A stretch of 14,318 nt of DNA. Origin: Candidatus Sigynarchaeota archaeon. Lineage in GTDB: Archaea; Asgardarchaeota; Lokiarchaeia; Sigynarchaeales; Sigynarchaeaceae. A program made the position numbers and the translations under genes. Below, one piece after another: positions 1 through 7,071 of this stretch. Each line of letters begins with the position of its first letter. Position 1 is the first letter of the stretch. The stretch is taken from assembly GCA_030587525.1 (NCBI GenBank), contig JAUQYW010000548.1, positions 1-14,318 of the forward strand. Reading direction: 5' to 3'. The notes beneath the pieces are model-generated. The model worked only from the letters and a program-made list of their open reading frames with translations, did not search any database and was not told where the DNA came from.

Positions 1-2
1 GC

Positions 3-1184
3 TATTTCATCGTTGGCTGGTATCACAGCCATCCGGGGCTGGACTTTTTCCTTTCTCCGACGGACGTCTCCAACCACCTCGGGTTCCAAGGCCCGAACCC
101 GTACAGCATCGCGATTGTTTTCGATCACACCAAGATCGTGCCGTATAAGCACCTGGGTTTCAAGATCTTCAGGCTCGATGAGGCCACAACGGAAAGCGAG
201 TACAAGGAGATCGATTTTGATAAGTCCAAGTTTACGAAGGAAGTGATGGACATCATTTACCAGACGCAGTCGATCGTCGAGCGCATTCAAGGGAACCAGC
301 TTTTCACGGCTGAAATTGGCGAGGTTCCCAGCATTTTCGCGCATCTCATGCTACCCGGCGCCACGCCGACGATAGAAAAAACGCCCCCTCTTGACTTGGA
401 CGCGCTGTTCGACAAGATGCTCAAGAGTACCGAGGCATTGATCCAGAAGATGCTCGGCACGTCGATCATCGGCAAGCTCGCGGCTGAGATGAACCCGGCG
501 CTCGAAGAATGGTACTCGGCATTCATCCCGTACGTGGTCTCGTCGCTGAATAAGTGGTTGCTGACCACCGCGGAAAAACTCGTGACGACCAACAAGCTCA
601 CGCTTGGCAGCATTTATACCATCGCGGGTGCCATTGAAAAGTCGATGAAGAACGTCAACGAGTGGACCAAGGCGCAGCTAGGCGATAGCGAGCGCCATCT
701 CAAGAAGCTGGTGGACGGTTCAAGCACCAAGCTTGCCACGCAAGTGCAGGAAAAACTGGGTGCCCATGAAGCCAGCATCGCCAAGCAATTGGAGGCCTTG
801 AAAGAGCAAGTCGCGAAAAATGAGGAACGAAGCAGCGTGCTTGCTTCAAAGATTGAATCGCTAGGCGCACAACTCGCTGCCATCCATGATCTCATCGGGG
901 GTATGGAAGCCAGGATTCAAGACAAGATCCAGGAGCAATTAACAAATATCAACACGCGTGTCGACGCCAGTTTTGCCAGTTTGGACCAGAAATTGAAAGA
1001 TCAGGTCGATAAAGAGCTAAGCTCGTTTAAAACTGAGCTGCAAGACATAGGGAACTCGTTCAAGAAAGAGATGCAAAACATCACGAGCATGCTGGCGCAT
1101 GAAAAGCAAGAACTCGATGAACTGGTTGCATCAAAATCGATAAAGAAAATGCAAGAAGACTTGCATAAAATCTCGGTAAAATAG
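3..1184 (+). CDS. Rpn11-like JAMM (MPN+) metalloprotease with C-terminal coiled coil, 5'-truncated by the window
   Basis: The frame is open from base 3, so the start lies before the window; 393 residues are visible. The fragment begins YFIVGWYHSHPG and carries the full zinc motif H-x-H-x7-S-x2-D (fragment residues H8, H10, S18, D21). The GWYHSHPG context is typical of Rpn11/Csn5 proteins, which remove ubiquitin or Nedd8 by isopeptide cleavage. The glutamate upstream in the fold is outside the window. After the MPN core (about residues 1-60) comes a helical linker with a proline-rich piece (TPTIEKTPPLDL), then about 200 residues of lysine/glutamate-rich heptad-like sequence ending at TAG, probably a long coiled coil. 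Rpn11 itself is about 310 residues with a short helical tail, so this tail is unusual. Family assignment is firm; a role in removing a ubiquitin-like modifier near a proteasome is inference. It is convergent with the transglutaminase gene, 23 bp apart. Confidence 0.85.
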   Translation, partial: YFIVGWYHSHPGLDFFLSPTDVSNHLGFQGPNPYSIAIVFDHTKIVPYKHLGFKIFRLDEATTESEYKEIDFDKSKFTKEVMDIIYQTQSIVERIQGNQLFTAEIGEVPSIFAHLMLPGATPTIEKTPPLDLDALFDKMLKSTEALIQKMLGTSIIGKLAAEMNPALEEWYSAFIPYVVSSLNKWLLTTAEKLVTTNKLTLGSIYTIAGAIEKSMKNVNEWTKAQLGDSERHLKKLVDGSSTKLATQVQEKLGAHEASIAKQLEALKEQVAKNEERSSVLASKIESLGAQLAAIHDLIGGMEARIQDKIQEQLTNINTRVDASFASLDQKLKDQVDKELSSFKTELQDIGNSFKKEMQNITSMLAHEKQELDELVASKSIKKMQEDLHKISVK

Positions 1185-1207
1185 AGGAAATATTTACGAT
1201 TTCTCTT

Positions 1208-2572
1208 TCAATTGAAGCTCGCGCGCTGCCGGTAATACGCATCGTTCGTTCCTGATTTCCCCGATTTTTTCACCCTTCTCGCGAATTTAATGATGATGAC
1301 AAGAAGGATAACACCAAGAAGCCCTAAAATGATGAGCGGGTTCTGCGTCATGAAATCAATGATGTTGTCGAGAAACGTCTTGGTTACTTCTTGATGTATC
1401 ACCGTGAACTTGTAGTAGACCTCGTGTTTCACGCCAAGTTCACCGACCCAAAGCGGGTACGGCAAGCTCGACAGCTTCGTGGTCACGCCGTAAATCACAT
1501 CTTCCGAATCGAGCGGGATGGCCGGCGATATGCCCGAGCCGATCCAGACCCCGGCCATATACGGCACATGAATGTTGTCAATACGCATCGCGTAATCAGC
1601 AGCATTGTTCCATGTCGGGTCCGCGGTGATCCAACCTGCGCCAGGAATGAAGTATTCCAACCACGCGTGGCCGGTAGAATTGTCGGAGGTAAACTCGCCA
1701 TTGGTTAATACCGTCGCGAATGTCCACTTTCGACCAACGGCGGCCCTGAAATCAGGAGTAACGCCCTGGAGCGATGAGTCTGCGATCACGATGCCGCGCA
1801 ACACGCGAGCGGGAATGCCGCACGCGCGCAACAAGGCCACCATAAGATAGGAAAACTCGGTGCAATCCCCCACCTTGTGCACCATGGCCCATTCGGCGCC
1901 GTTGTCTGTCGGTTGTACTTGATACGTGAGAAAATGGGATACCCAGTTATACACGTTCCGTGCGGTCGTGAATGGGTTCGAATTATTCAGTAAGGTCGCG
2001 TTTGCAGCGATTGCCGGGTAGGACTTGTTGATGTACAACTCGGCGCGCGTATAGTTCGCATAAAAGCCATCTGTCTTGTTGTATGAATCCATAGTTACGT
2101 TCGTTTGCGTCTGCCACGCGATCTCCCTCAGCGTGTAATTCGCCATTACGTTTAAACGCCAAGAGGATGTGCCGGGCATACTAACGTCGAAATAATACAT
2201 CGGGTTCTGGTAGGAATCGTTGAGCCGGTAATAACCTAGCGTGTAAGGGATCGTCCACGTCTCGTTCAAGATCTTGAATTCTTGTTCGTAAAGTGCCCCC
2301 GATGCACTCAAAATGGTCCGGTTTGATAACGTGGGGATCCACCGCTCGGACGCGTAGGAGCCCGAGGTTGTTCTTGAAAGGATGTAGGTATAATTGTAAA
2401 GATACGTCGTGTTGATGCCGTAATTGAACGTTCCTCTTTCCGGCGGACCATAATACGATGCAGGTGCGATGGCGCGCCCCGGAACCGTGGGAAAAATGGC
2501 GATGTCAGATATCAAGATTCCTGCTGCCAGCAGCGTGAAGATCAACTTCGTTTTTACCATCATGATACTCAT
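1208..2572 (-). CDS. Secreted, membrane-anchored transglutaminase-like (papain-fold) protein
   Basis: 454 residues. A hydrophobic stretch at about residues 8-28 is a signal peptide or anchor, and a second one at about 413-433 is followed by a basic tail (RRVKKSGK). This predicts an extracellular protein held by a C-terminal helix. The transglutaminase-like core holds the expected triad: Cys237 in GDCTEFSYL, His302 in GHAWLEY and Asp318 in ADPTW. The N-terminal 200 residues are rich in Asn-X-Ser/Thr sequons (NTT, NYT, NRT, NVT, NKT and others), consistent with a glycosylated surface protein. Archaeal members are usually assumed to be cysteine proteases or amidases rather than cross-linking enzymes; the substrate is unknown. 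The start is the first of several close ATGs (2572, 2563, 2560); a T-rich, TATA-like stretch about 25-30 bp upstream suggests a short leader. Confidence in the fold is high, in function low. Confidence 0.85.
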   Translation of the reverse strand: MSIMMVKTKLIFTLLAAGILISDIAIFPTVPGRAIAPASYYGPPERGTFNYGINTTYLYNYTYILSRTTSGSYASERWIPTLSNRTILSASGALYEQEFKILNETWTIPYTLGYYRLNDSYQNPMYYFDVSMPGTSSWRLNVMANYTLREIAWQTQTNVTMDSYNKTDGFYANYTRAELYINKSYPAIAANATLLNNSNPFTTARNVYNWVSHFLTYQVQPTDNGAEWAMVHKVGDCTEFSYLMVALLRACGIPARVLRGIVIADSSLQGVTPDFRAAVGRKWTFATVLTNGEFTSDNSTGHAWLEYFIPGAGWITADPTWNNAADYAMRIDNIHVPYMAGVWIGSGISPAIPLDSEDVIYGVTTKLSSLPYPLWVGELGVKHEVYYKFTVIHQEVTKTFLDNIIDFMTQNPLIILGLLGVILLVIIIKFARRVKKSGKSGTNDAYYRQRASFN

Positions 2573-2747
2573 CTTCCCAAGCTATATCCAGGTTAAAAAA
2601 TTGCTTCGATGTCTAAATAACCGAGGGCTAAATGTTATTACACCCTCGTTGTATTAGGATAAATGCACCTCGCAGCAAATGACATCAAATCAAGTCGAAC
2701 ATAATTTGATGCGTGGATGACGGATTATCCTAAAGGGTCGGAGCCGA
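2573..2747. promoter_or_regulatory. Divergent intergenic region with nested inverted repeats
   Basis: This 175-bp AT-rich gap separates two divergent genes and must hold both promoters. Three dyads are visible: CGAGGG (2622-2627) with CCCTCG (2643-2648); TTAGGATAA (2654-2662) with TTATCCTAA (2725-2733); and, inside the last pair, CATCAAAT (2683-2690) with ATTTGATG (2704-2711). All arms pair perfectly. On the minus side a T-run with TAA (about 2593-2606) may be the box A of the transglutaminase gene. On the plus side GGAG (2740-2743) lies 4 nt before the ATG at 2748. The dyads could be operators or a structured leader; the sequence does not decide. Confidence 0.55.
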
Positions 2748-3422
2748 ATGATATTCTCGATTTATATCATTGACGCGGATAACGCGATCTTGTTGCTCGA
2801 GAAGGTGTTTCAGCCTCTCAAAAAGCCGAAATCACAACAAGACCTCGGAAGCGGCGTTATCGCAGAATTTTTCGCGGCGATCAACACGTTCATCGACGAG
2901 GTGCAAGCAGCGATGCGCAAGGGACGGGACGTTTCAAACATGAATCGCACGCTGCTCGCGGAAAATTCGACCGTGACTTTGCATTACGAGCCCGAAGCTC
3001 GTGTCCTCATCTCGACTATTTCGGATCCGGATGATGACACGGACGTGATCATCGCCGCGTGCAAGCGGATCGGCGAGCGGTTCTGGAAAAAGCACAAGGA
3101 GAACCTCGAGGAGTTCCGCATCCATATGGACAAGAGTGCCTTCAAAGCTTTCATCCCGGACATCGAGATGGTCTTGCACGACGGTAAAATCGCAGAGATC
3201 TTTCCCGTGCTGCAAATTCCCATCAAAACCCTCCAGCGCATCAATGCCATGGGCGTGATATCGAACGAGGAGTATCAGGTTGGCGTCATTCTCGACGGCA
3301 AGAGCATGAGTCCCCTCGGCATCGCGAAAAAATTGAACAAGACGAAGACCGAGGTCATGGACATCCTCAAGAAGTTCGAGAGCCTCGACATCATCAAGTC
3401 CTTGAAAATGCCGAAATTTTGA
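2748..3422 (+). CDS. Longin-like domain protein with C-terminal winged helix
   Basis: 224 residues. The first about 125 residues have the order of a longin/SNARE-like domain: a strand with FSIYIIDADNA, a helix around GSGVIAEFFAAINTFIDEV, further strands (STVTLHYEPEARVLIST) and a long helix (TDVIIAACKRIGERFWKKH). The last about 70 residues (from VISNEEYQVG) look like a winged helix, with the recognition region SPLGIAKKLNKTKTEVMDILKKFESL. Longin and roadblock folds bind or regulate small GTPases and are abundant in Asgard archaea; here the pairing with a DNA-binding-type domain is noteworthy. The start is supported by GGAG just upstream. It is followed after 78 bp by the aldolase gene on the same strand, possibly from a separate promoter. 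The domain calls rest on pattern reading, not a profile search, and the longin part could be another alpha/beta sensor fold. Confidence 0.6.
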   Translation: MIFSIYIIDADNAILLLEKVFQPLKKPKSQQDLGSGVIAEFFAAINTFIDEVQAAMRKGRDVSNMNRTLLAENSTVTLHYEPEARVLISTISDPDDDTDVIIAACKRIGERFWKKHKENLEEFRIHMDKSAFKAFIPDIEMVLHDGKIAEIFPVLQIPIKTLQRINAMGVISNEEYQVGVILDGKSMSPLGIAKKLNKTKTEVMDILKKFESLDIIKSLKMPKF

Positions 3423-3467
3423 ACGATTCCAGTTCCCCGGGAACGTCATGCTCGTCGATTGTTGGTA

Positions 3468-3476
3468 GATTTTTAT
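3468..3476 (+). promoter_or_regulatory. Candidate box A (TATA) for the DapA-like gene
   Basis: A T-rich element (GATTTTTATC) sits about 28-32 bp before the ATG at 3501. That spacing would give a transcript with almost no leader, which supports ATG 3501 over the in-frame TTG at 3459. Weak match, no biochemical evidence. Confidence 0.35.
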
Positions 3477-3500
3477 CCCGACCGCTCCTTGTTGTTCTTC

Positions 3501-4511
3501 ATGGCAACAAATTTCGATGGCACGGTCGTTCCTCTCATCTCCATCTTCACGAAAGATCTAAAGATCGACTTGGATGCCCAGATCTTGCTAACGAAGCACG
3601 TGCTTGCAAACGGCGCTGACGTGCTTTTCTTGTGTGGCTCCACGGGGGAAGGCCAGTACATCCAGCGTGAACAGCCCGCGCAGCGCGTGGCATTGCTCTC
3701 CGCCGCGAAAAAGGCCATGGATGCGGCGAAAAAACGGCTGCCGGTCATCTTCGGCATCTACGGGAATTCTTCCTCCGACGTGGTCGCCCAGTATCGGGAG
3801 ATGCTGCGGGTTCAAGACAAGGAATTGAAGGCGAAGATCATCGATGCATTCGTCATATCCCCGCCATTAGCAGTGAAGCTTGATGATGCTGCCATGGACC
3901 GATACTTTTCGGAAATTTTTGCAGCCATCGCTGAACCCGTCTTTTTCTATAATAACCCGGCCACGTTTGGTCAAAATTCCATCCCGATTCCCGTTTACGA
4001 GAGCTTGATCAAGAAATCGAAGAACCTGGTGGGCATCAAGGACAGCTCGGGCTCGATGGATTACCGGTTCGAGATTCTCAAGATGTTGGAACGGTACCCG
4101 GCCATCGCGTTCTACACGGGCAGCGAGGGAGATTACCTCAAGTGCCTTGAAAAACGCGCGCCCACAGCATCGTCGAAAATTGGCTCGGTCCCTAGCATCT
4201 CCAACCTACTCAACTTGCCGGCGAAGATCCGCCAAGCTTACATGAAAGGCGACGTGGCCGGTGCCAAGAAATTGCAGGATGCTCTCAACGAGATCCGCAA
4301 CCGTATATATCACGAGCCGGCAACAAAGGGGAAAGCCCAGCGCGGCACCAAGTTCGCGCTCGCGTGGCTGTATAAAGGCACGAAGCTCGACAAGGAAGTC
4401 GTGGTCATACCGGACTTCGTGCGGGAGATGACCCCGGATGCAAAGAAGGTCATTCAAGATGCTGTCGATGAAGCTGTTAAGCGCGGCTTCGTGAGCAAGT
4501 GCAAGCTATAA
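3501..4511 (+). CDS. DapA/NanA-superfamily Schiff-base aldolase or lyase
   Basis: 336 residues, slightly longer than the about 290-300 of classical dihydrodipicolinate synthase. Family landmarks: GSTGEG near the N-terminus (equivalent of GTTGE, which binds the pyruvate carboxylate), Tyr150 in FFYNNPA (proton-relay tyrosine), and Lys180 in GIKDSSG (Schiff-base lysine), 30 residues after the tyrosine as expected. The arginine that follows the tyrosine motif in true DapA (binding the aspartate-semialdehyde carboxylate) is absent; here the sequence is YNNPATFG. A sugar-acid aldolase or N-acetylneuraminate-lyase-like activity is therefore more likely than lysine biosynthesis. No other lysine-pathway genes are nearby. 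An APH-type kinase starts 18 bp downstream, so the two probably share a transcript. Superfamily certain, substrate unknown. Confidence 0.85.
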   Translation: MATNFDGTVVPLISIFTKDLKIDLDAQILLTKHVLANGADVLFLCGSTGEGQYIQREQPAQRVALLSAAKKAMDAAKKRLPVIFGIYGNSSSDVVAQYREMLRVQDKELKAKIIDAFVISPPLAVKLDDAAMDRYFSEIFAAIAEPVFFYNNPATFGQNSIPIPVYESLIKKSKNLVGIKDSSGSMDYRFEILKMLERYPAIAFYTGSEGDYLKCLEKRAPTASSKIGSVPSISNLLNLPAKIRQAYMKGDVAGAKKLQDALNEIRNRIYHEPATKGKAQRGTKFALAWLYKGTKLDKEVVVIPDFVREMTPDAKKVIQDAVDEAVKRGFVSKCKL

Positions 4512-4529
4512 GGGGTGTGAAGGCGTCGA

Positions 4530-5702
4530 ATGTCCACGGGCCAAGCATTATCCATTGGAAAAAAACAGGTCTCCATCGAGGAACTCGACGCGCTGGCCAG
4601 CGAGGCCAAGAAACAAGCGATGATCCCCGCAGCGAGCAAGCCCCGGCAGTGGAAAGGTCCATTCGATGGCAAGATCAACTCGATCTACAGGCTCACATAC
4701 GACGCAAGCGAGGGGGAACAGACCCTCATCTTCAGGGCAAGGATTTCCGAAGCGTTCCGCTACGAGGCGATCGTCAAGGAAAAATTGCTGTTCCCGATTC
4801 TCGATGGCACGGTTGATCTCCACGATGCCTCGACCTTGAAGCAAAAAATTAGCGCTATCATCAAGGCAAAGACCGGGAACCACGTGTTTTCCAAGGAAAA
4901 GCCACCGGTCATCCCGGTCCAGAACCTCTATGCTTTCAACGAGTCCAAGGAGAACCTCCCTTACATCTACTCGGTGCTTGATTTCTTGAAAGGCATCTCG
5001 CTCTACGATTTCTTGGAGGCAAACAAGGTCAAGAACAAGAAGGCCAAGGATCTCCCCGCGGGTATCGTGAAAAAGCTAGATGCTATGTTCATGGAATCGG
5101 GCCAAGCCCTGGGAAAGCTGCACCAGATCGAGTTTCCAGGATTTTATAACACAATCGTCGATATCGGCGATGACTCGAAAAAGGTGAATTTCAAGTCCTT
5201 GTTCCATTCCAAGGTCAAGGACCGCTTGAAGGAAGCATCGAAATACCACGCGGCCAAGGACATCTTGCCCGCGCTCCGGAAATACTTCGATGACAACATG
5301 GACCTGATTTCAAGCGATGAAACGCCCGTGCTCTACCACAACGATTACCAGCCCCAGAATTTCATCATCGATCCCGACAAGGGCACGATCACGGGCTTCA
5401 TCGACTTCGACAACTGGCAAGTGAGCGTGCGCGAGGACGATCTCGTCAAGATGCAATACTGGGGGCTTCGAGACCTCGACCCGCGCTTCGAGAAATCGTT
5501 CTTATCTGGCTACCGCAAGGTGCAGAAGCTGCCCGCAGATTTCCAGGCAAAGGTTGACCTCCTCAAGACAAGCTGGTTCGTGCTGGTCTTCGACTTTGAA
5601 ATGGACAAGATCATGAAAAACGAGCGCAATATAACCGTCGACCAGCGGTTTCCCGCTGCGGAAAAATACCTGGACGAGATCAAAAAGATCTTGAATATCT
5701 AG
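4530..5702 (+). CDS. APH-family (protein-kinase-like fold) small-molecule phosphotransferase
   Basis: 390 residues. The C-terminal lobe has the aminoglycoside-phosphotransferase signature: YHNDYQPQNF, with catalytic-loop His270, Asp272 and metal-binding Asn277, then GFIDFDNW, where Asp292 and Asp294 stand in the DFG-like position. In the N-lobe, LIFRARISEAFRYEAIVKEK has a plausible helix-C glutamate, but an arginine lies where the ATP-binding lysine is usual. The family phosphorylates hydroxyls of small molecules such as choline, sugars, homoserine or aminoglycosides. In an archaeon next to an aldolase, a metabolic sugar or amino-alcohol kinase is more likely than drug resistance; this is inference. 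The start follows a purine-rich GGGGTGTGAAGG. The stop lies 5 bp from the convergent YkgJ-like gene. Confidence 0.8.
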   Translation: MSTGQALSIGKKQVSIEELDALASEAKKQAMIPAASKPRQWKGPFDGKINSIYRLTYDASEGEQTLIFRARISEAFRYEAIVKEKLLFPILDGTVDLHDASTLKQKISAIIKAKTGNHVFSKEKPPVIPVQNLYAFNESKENLPYIYSVLDFLKGISLYDFLEANKVKNKKAKDLPAGIVKKLDAMFMESGQALGKLHQIEFPGFYNTIVDIGDDSKKVNFKSLFHSKVKDRLKEASKYHAAKDILPALRKYFDDNMDLISSDETPVLYHNDYQPQNFIIDPDKGTITGFIDFDNWQVSVREDDLVKMQYWGLRDLDPRFEKSFLSGYRKVQKLPADFQAKVDLLKTSWFVLVFDFEMDKIMKNERNITVDQRFPAAEKYLDEIKKILNI

Positions 5703-5707
5703 AGGGA

Positions 5708-6322
5708 TTACTCATCATCGTCCTCGGATTCATCTTCGCCTATGACTTCATCTTTAATCACGGGCTTGCCCGCGTCGATTTTTTCTTCCGCTTTCTCGGA
5801 CTCGTCCTCGTCGATATCCGATTCCTTGAGCAATCCGGTGAAGACGAGGAACTCGTCGAACGTGCCGTCGGGATGGGTTTCGTTCCATTTTTTGACGAGC
5901 TCCTTGTACGCGTCGATCTCTTCCCATGATTGCAGCACGATCTTTCTTGTTCGGTCCTCGTTGAATGGCGGGAAGAGCTTGCCGCATTTCACTTTCGAGA
6001 TGTACGTGATCTCGTGCTCCTCGGTGAGCGTGAACGGGTAGGTCTGGCACACCATGGGTGAGAAGTTGTGGATGCCGCACAAGCCGATCGCCATGTGGAA
6101 GGGACAGGTCTTGCGCTTGGCATCCTGGATCATGCCGACCACGTGCCCCTTGCCCTCGATCTTGATGATCGGGTAGAAATTCAAGGTTTCGACGGATTCG
6201 TCGTAAAACGTGAGAAACTGGTACGGGTGCATCCCGGGAATGTTGTCCAGGATGCGCTTCGCATCGATGGTCGTGATCAAGACCGTGTATTCGCTGCAAC
6301 AGAAGCCGGTGCAGTGCTGCAC
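5708..6322 (-). CDS. YkgJ-type cysteine-cluster (putative Zn or Fe-S) protein; true start probably upstream
   Basis: From the only standard start codon in the frame (GTG, 6320-6322) the product is 204 residues. It has the YkgJ/UPF0153 cysteine pattern: CxxxCC near the N-terminus (HCTGFCC), then CPFHMAIGLC and MVCQTYPF, which in this family probably bind a metal or Fe-S cluster. One more family cysteine (FYC, 6323-6325) is the codon immediately before this GTG, so starting here would drop a ligand. The frame stays open back to a TGA at 6467-6469 without ATG, GTG or TTG. Beyond that TGA, ATG codons at 6487 and 6517 are in the same frame. The C-terminal 40 residues are strongly acidic (GEDESEDDDE). 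It is third in a minus-strand cluster after proteasome beta and a JAMM gene. Function is unknown across the family. Confidence 0.75.
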   Translation of the reverse strand: MQHCTGFCCSEYTVLITTIDAKRILDNIPGMHPYQFLTFYDESVETLNFYPIIKIEGKGHVVGMIQDAKRKTCPFHMAIGLCGIHNFSPMVCQTYPFTLTEEHEITYISKVKCGKLFPPFNEDRTRKIVLQSWEEIDAYKELVKKWNETHPDGTFDEFLVFTGLLKESDIDEDESEKAEEKIDAGKPVIKDEVIGEDESEDDDE

Positions 6323-6517
6323 GCAATAAAAAGGATTGTCCGTGAGCGCCGGGCTTGTCGTGATCGTTTCCGGGTCACGTTTTTCGAGGGCAGCGTGATC
6401 ATCCTTGATAGGTGCAGCCGCGCTCTTTTCCGCGGCACTGGCCGTGTTTTTCTCCGAAATAAAACCTCACCAGAATCTTGGCGTCATTTTCGAGGAAGGG
6501 ATGCTTTTAGAAACCAT
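6323..6517 (-). other. Unannotated N-terminal extension of the YkgJ-like frame, interrupted by an in-frame TGA
   Basis: Reading back from GTG 6322, the frame is open over 48 codons to TGA 6467-6469. It encodes a charged, alanine-rich segment (SEKNTASAAEKSAAA) running into NPFYC, which supplies the first cysteine of the cluster. Upstream of the TGA the same frame holds MTPRFW from ATG 6487 and MVSKSIPSSK from ATG 6517, 27 bp after the JAMM stop. One base change or sequencing error at TGA would give an intact gene from 6517 or 6487. Alternatives are a non-standard start (ATT 6460) or a true nonsense mutation. Confidence 0.5.
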
Positions 6518-6543
6518 TTCGTGGCTTAAAATGTTGCTGCGTG

Positions 6544-7017
6544 TCACGTGTAGACCAGGGGAATTTCCCGTACCTTCCCCCCGTCCACGATGTAGGCTCC
6601 GATGTCGAGCTCACCGCGCTTTCCGTCGCCGGCGATGAGCCACAAGAGTGTGGAGAGGCGTGCCGCGTTTTTCATATATTTCACGTCGGTGCCGGAAACG
6701 AATTGGTTCCCGGGATGCGTGTGGAGGATACCAACGAGGGACCGCGGTGGATCACGAGCTTTTTCTTCCTCCATCATTTGATATTGCACCACGGGATCGA
6801 TCTCGAACGCCACGGGCGACCTCACGAGGTTTTCGATCTCCCGGACCGCCTTGACTTCGATGACCGGTCCTGAACCGCCTCGCGTTACGTGGCCGAAAAG
6901 CAGCGCGCAGGCCTCGTGCGGGTGGTTGACCCTCCGCATCGCCACCACGATGCTCACAAGGGCTTGTGGCATCGTCGCGACAGCGCCTCGCCACGATATC
7001 TCGGGCTCATCTCCCAT
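6544..7017 (-). CDS. JAMM/MPN+ (JAB) domain metalloprotease, single-domain archaeal type
   Basis: 157 residues from ATG 7017 (GTG 7026 would add three). The fold begins with the conserved glutamate Glu35 in NHPHEACALLFG, and the zinc motif is HTHPGNQFVSGTD (His99, His101, Ser108, Asp111). Only six residues separate the second histidine from the serine; the usual JAMM motif has seven, so this is one short. All metal and catalytic side chains remain. Small archaeal JAMM proteins cleave ubiquitin-like SAMP conjugates or precursors; its place directly behind the proteasome beta gene, 54 bp away on the same strand, fits such a role. Activity with the shorter loop is untested. The stop is 27 bp before a possible ATG of the YkgJ-like gene, so the three probably form one operon. 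Confidence 0.82.
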   Translation of the reverse strand: MGDEPEISWRGAVATMPQALVSIVVAMRRVNHPHEACALLFGHVTRGGSGPVIEVKAVREIENLVRSPVAFEIDPVVQYQMMEEEKARDPPRSLVGILHTHPGNQFVSGTDVKYMKNAARLSTLLWLIAGDGKRGELDIGAYIVDGGKVREIPLVYT

Positions 7018-7071
7018 AGCAATCACGAAAAAAGTGGTAAATCATTCCCGCGGGTGAAATTCCCGGCGGGT

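Noticed and set aside
2573..2747. tRNA gene in the intergenic region
   Set aside because: Hairpins are present but no T-loop GGTTCRA motif or acceptor stem of the right spacing.
2934..3449. 171-codon minus-strand frame opposite the longin-like gene
   Set aside because: Shadow frame with no motif and no promoter; the plus frame has a Shine-Dalgarno site and domain structure.
4530..5702. Antibiotic-resistance gene (aminoglycoside phosphotransferase)
   Set aside because: Only the broad kinase fold is shared; setting beside an aldolase in an archaeal context favours a metabolic kinase.
6467..6469. Selenocysteine codon in the YkgJ-like gene
   Set aside because: TGA lies in a poorly conserved N-terminal stretch, not at a redox site, and no SECIS-like structure was noticed; error or mutation is simpler.
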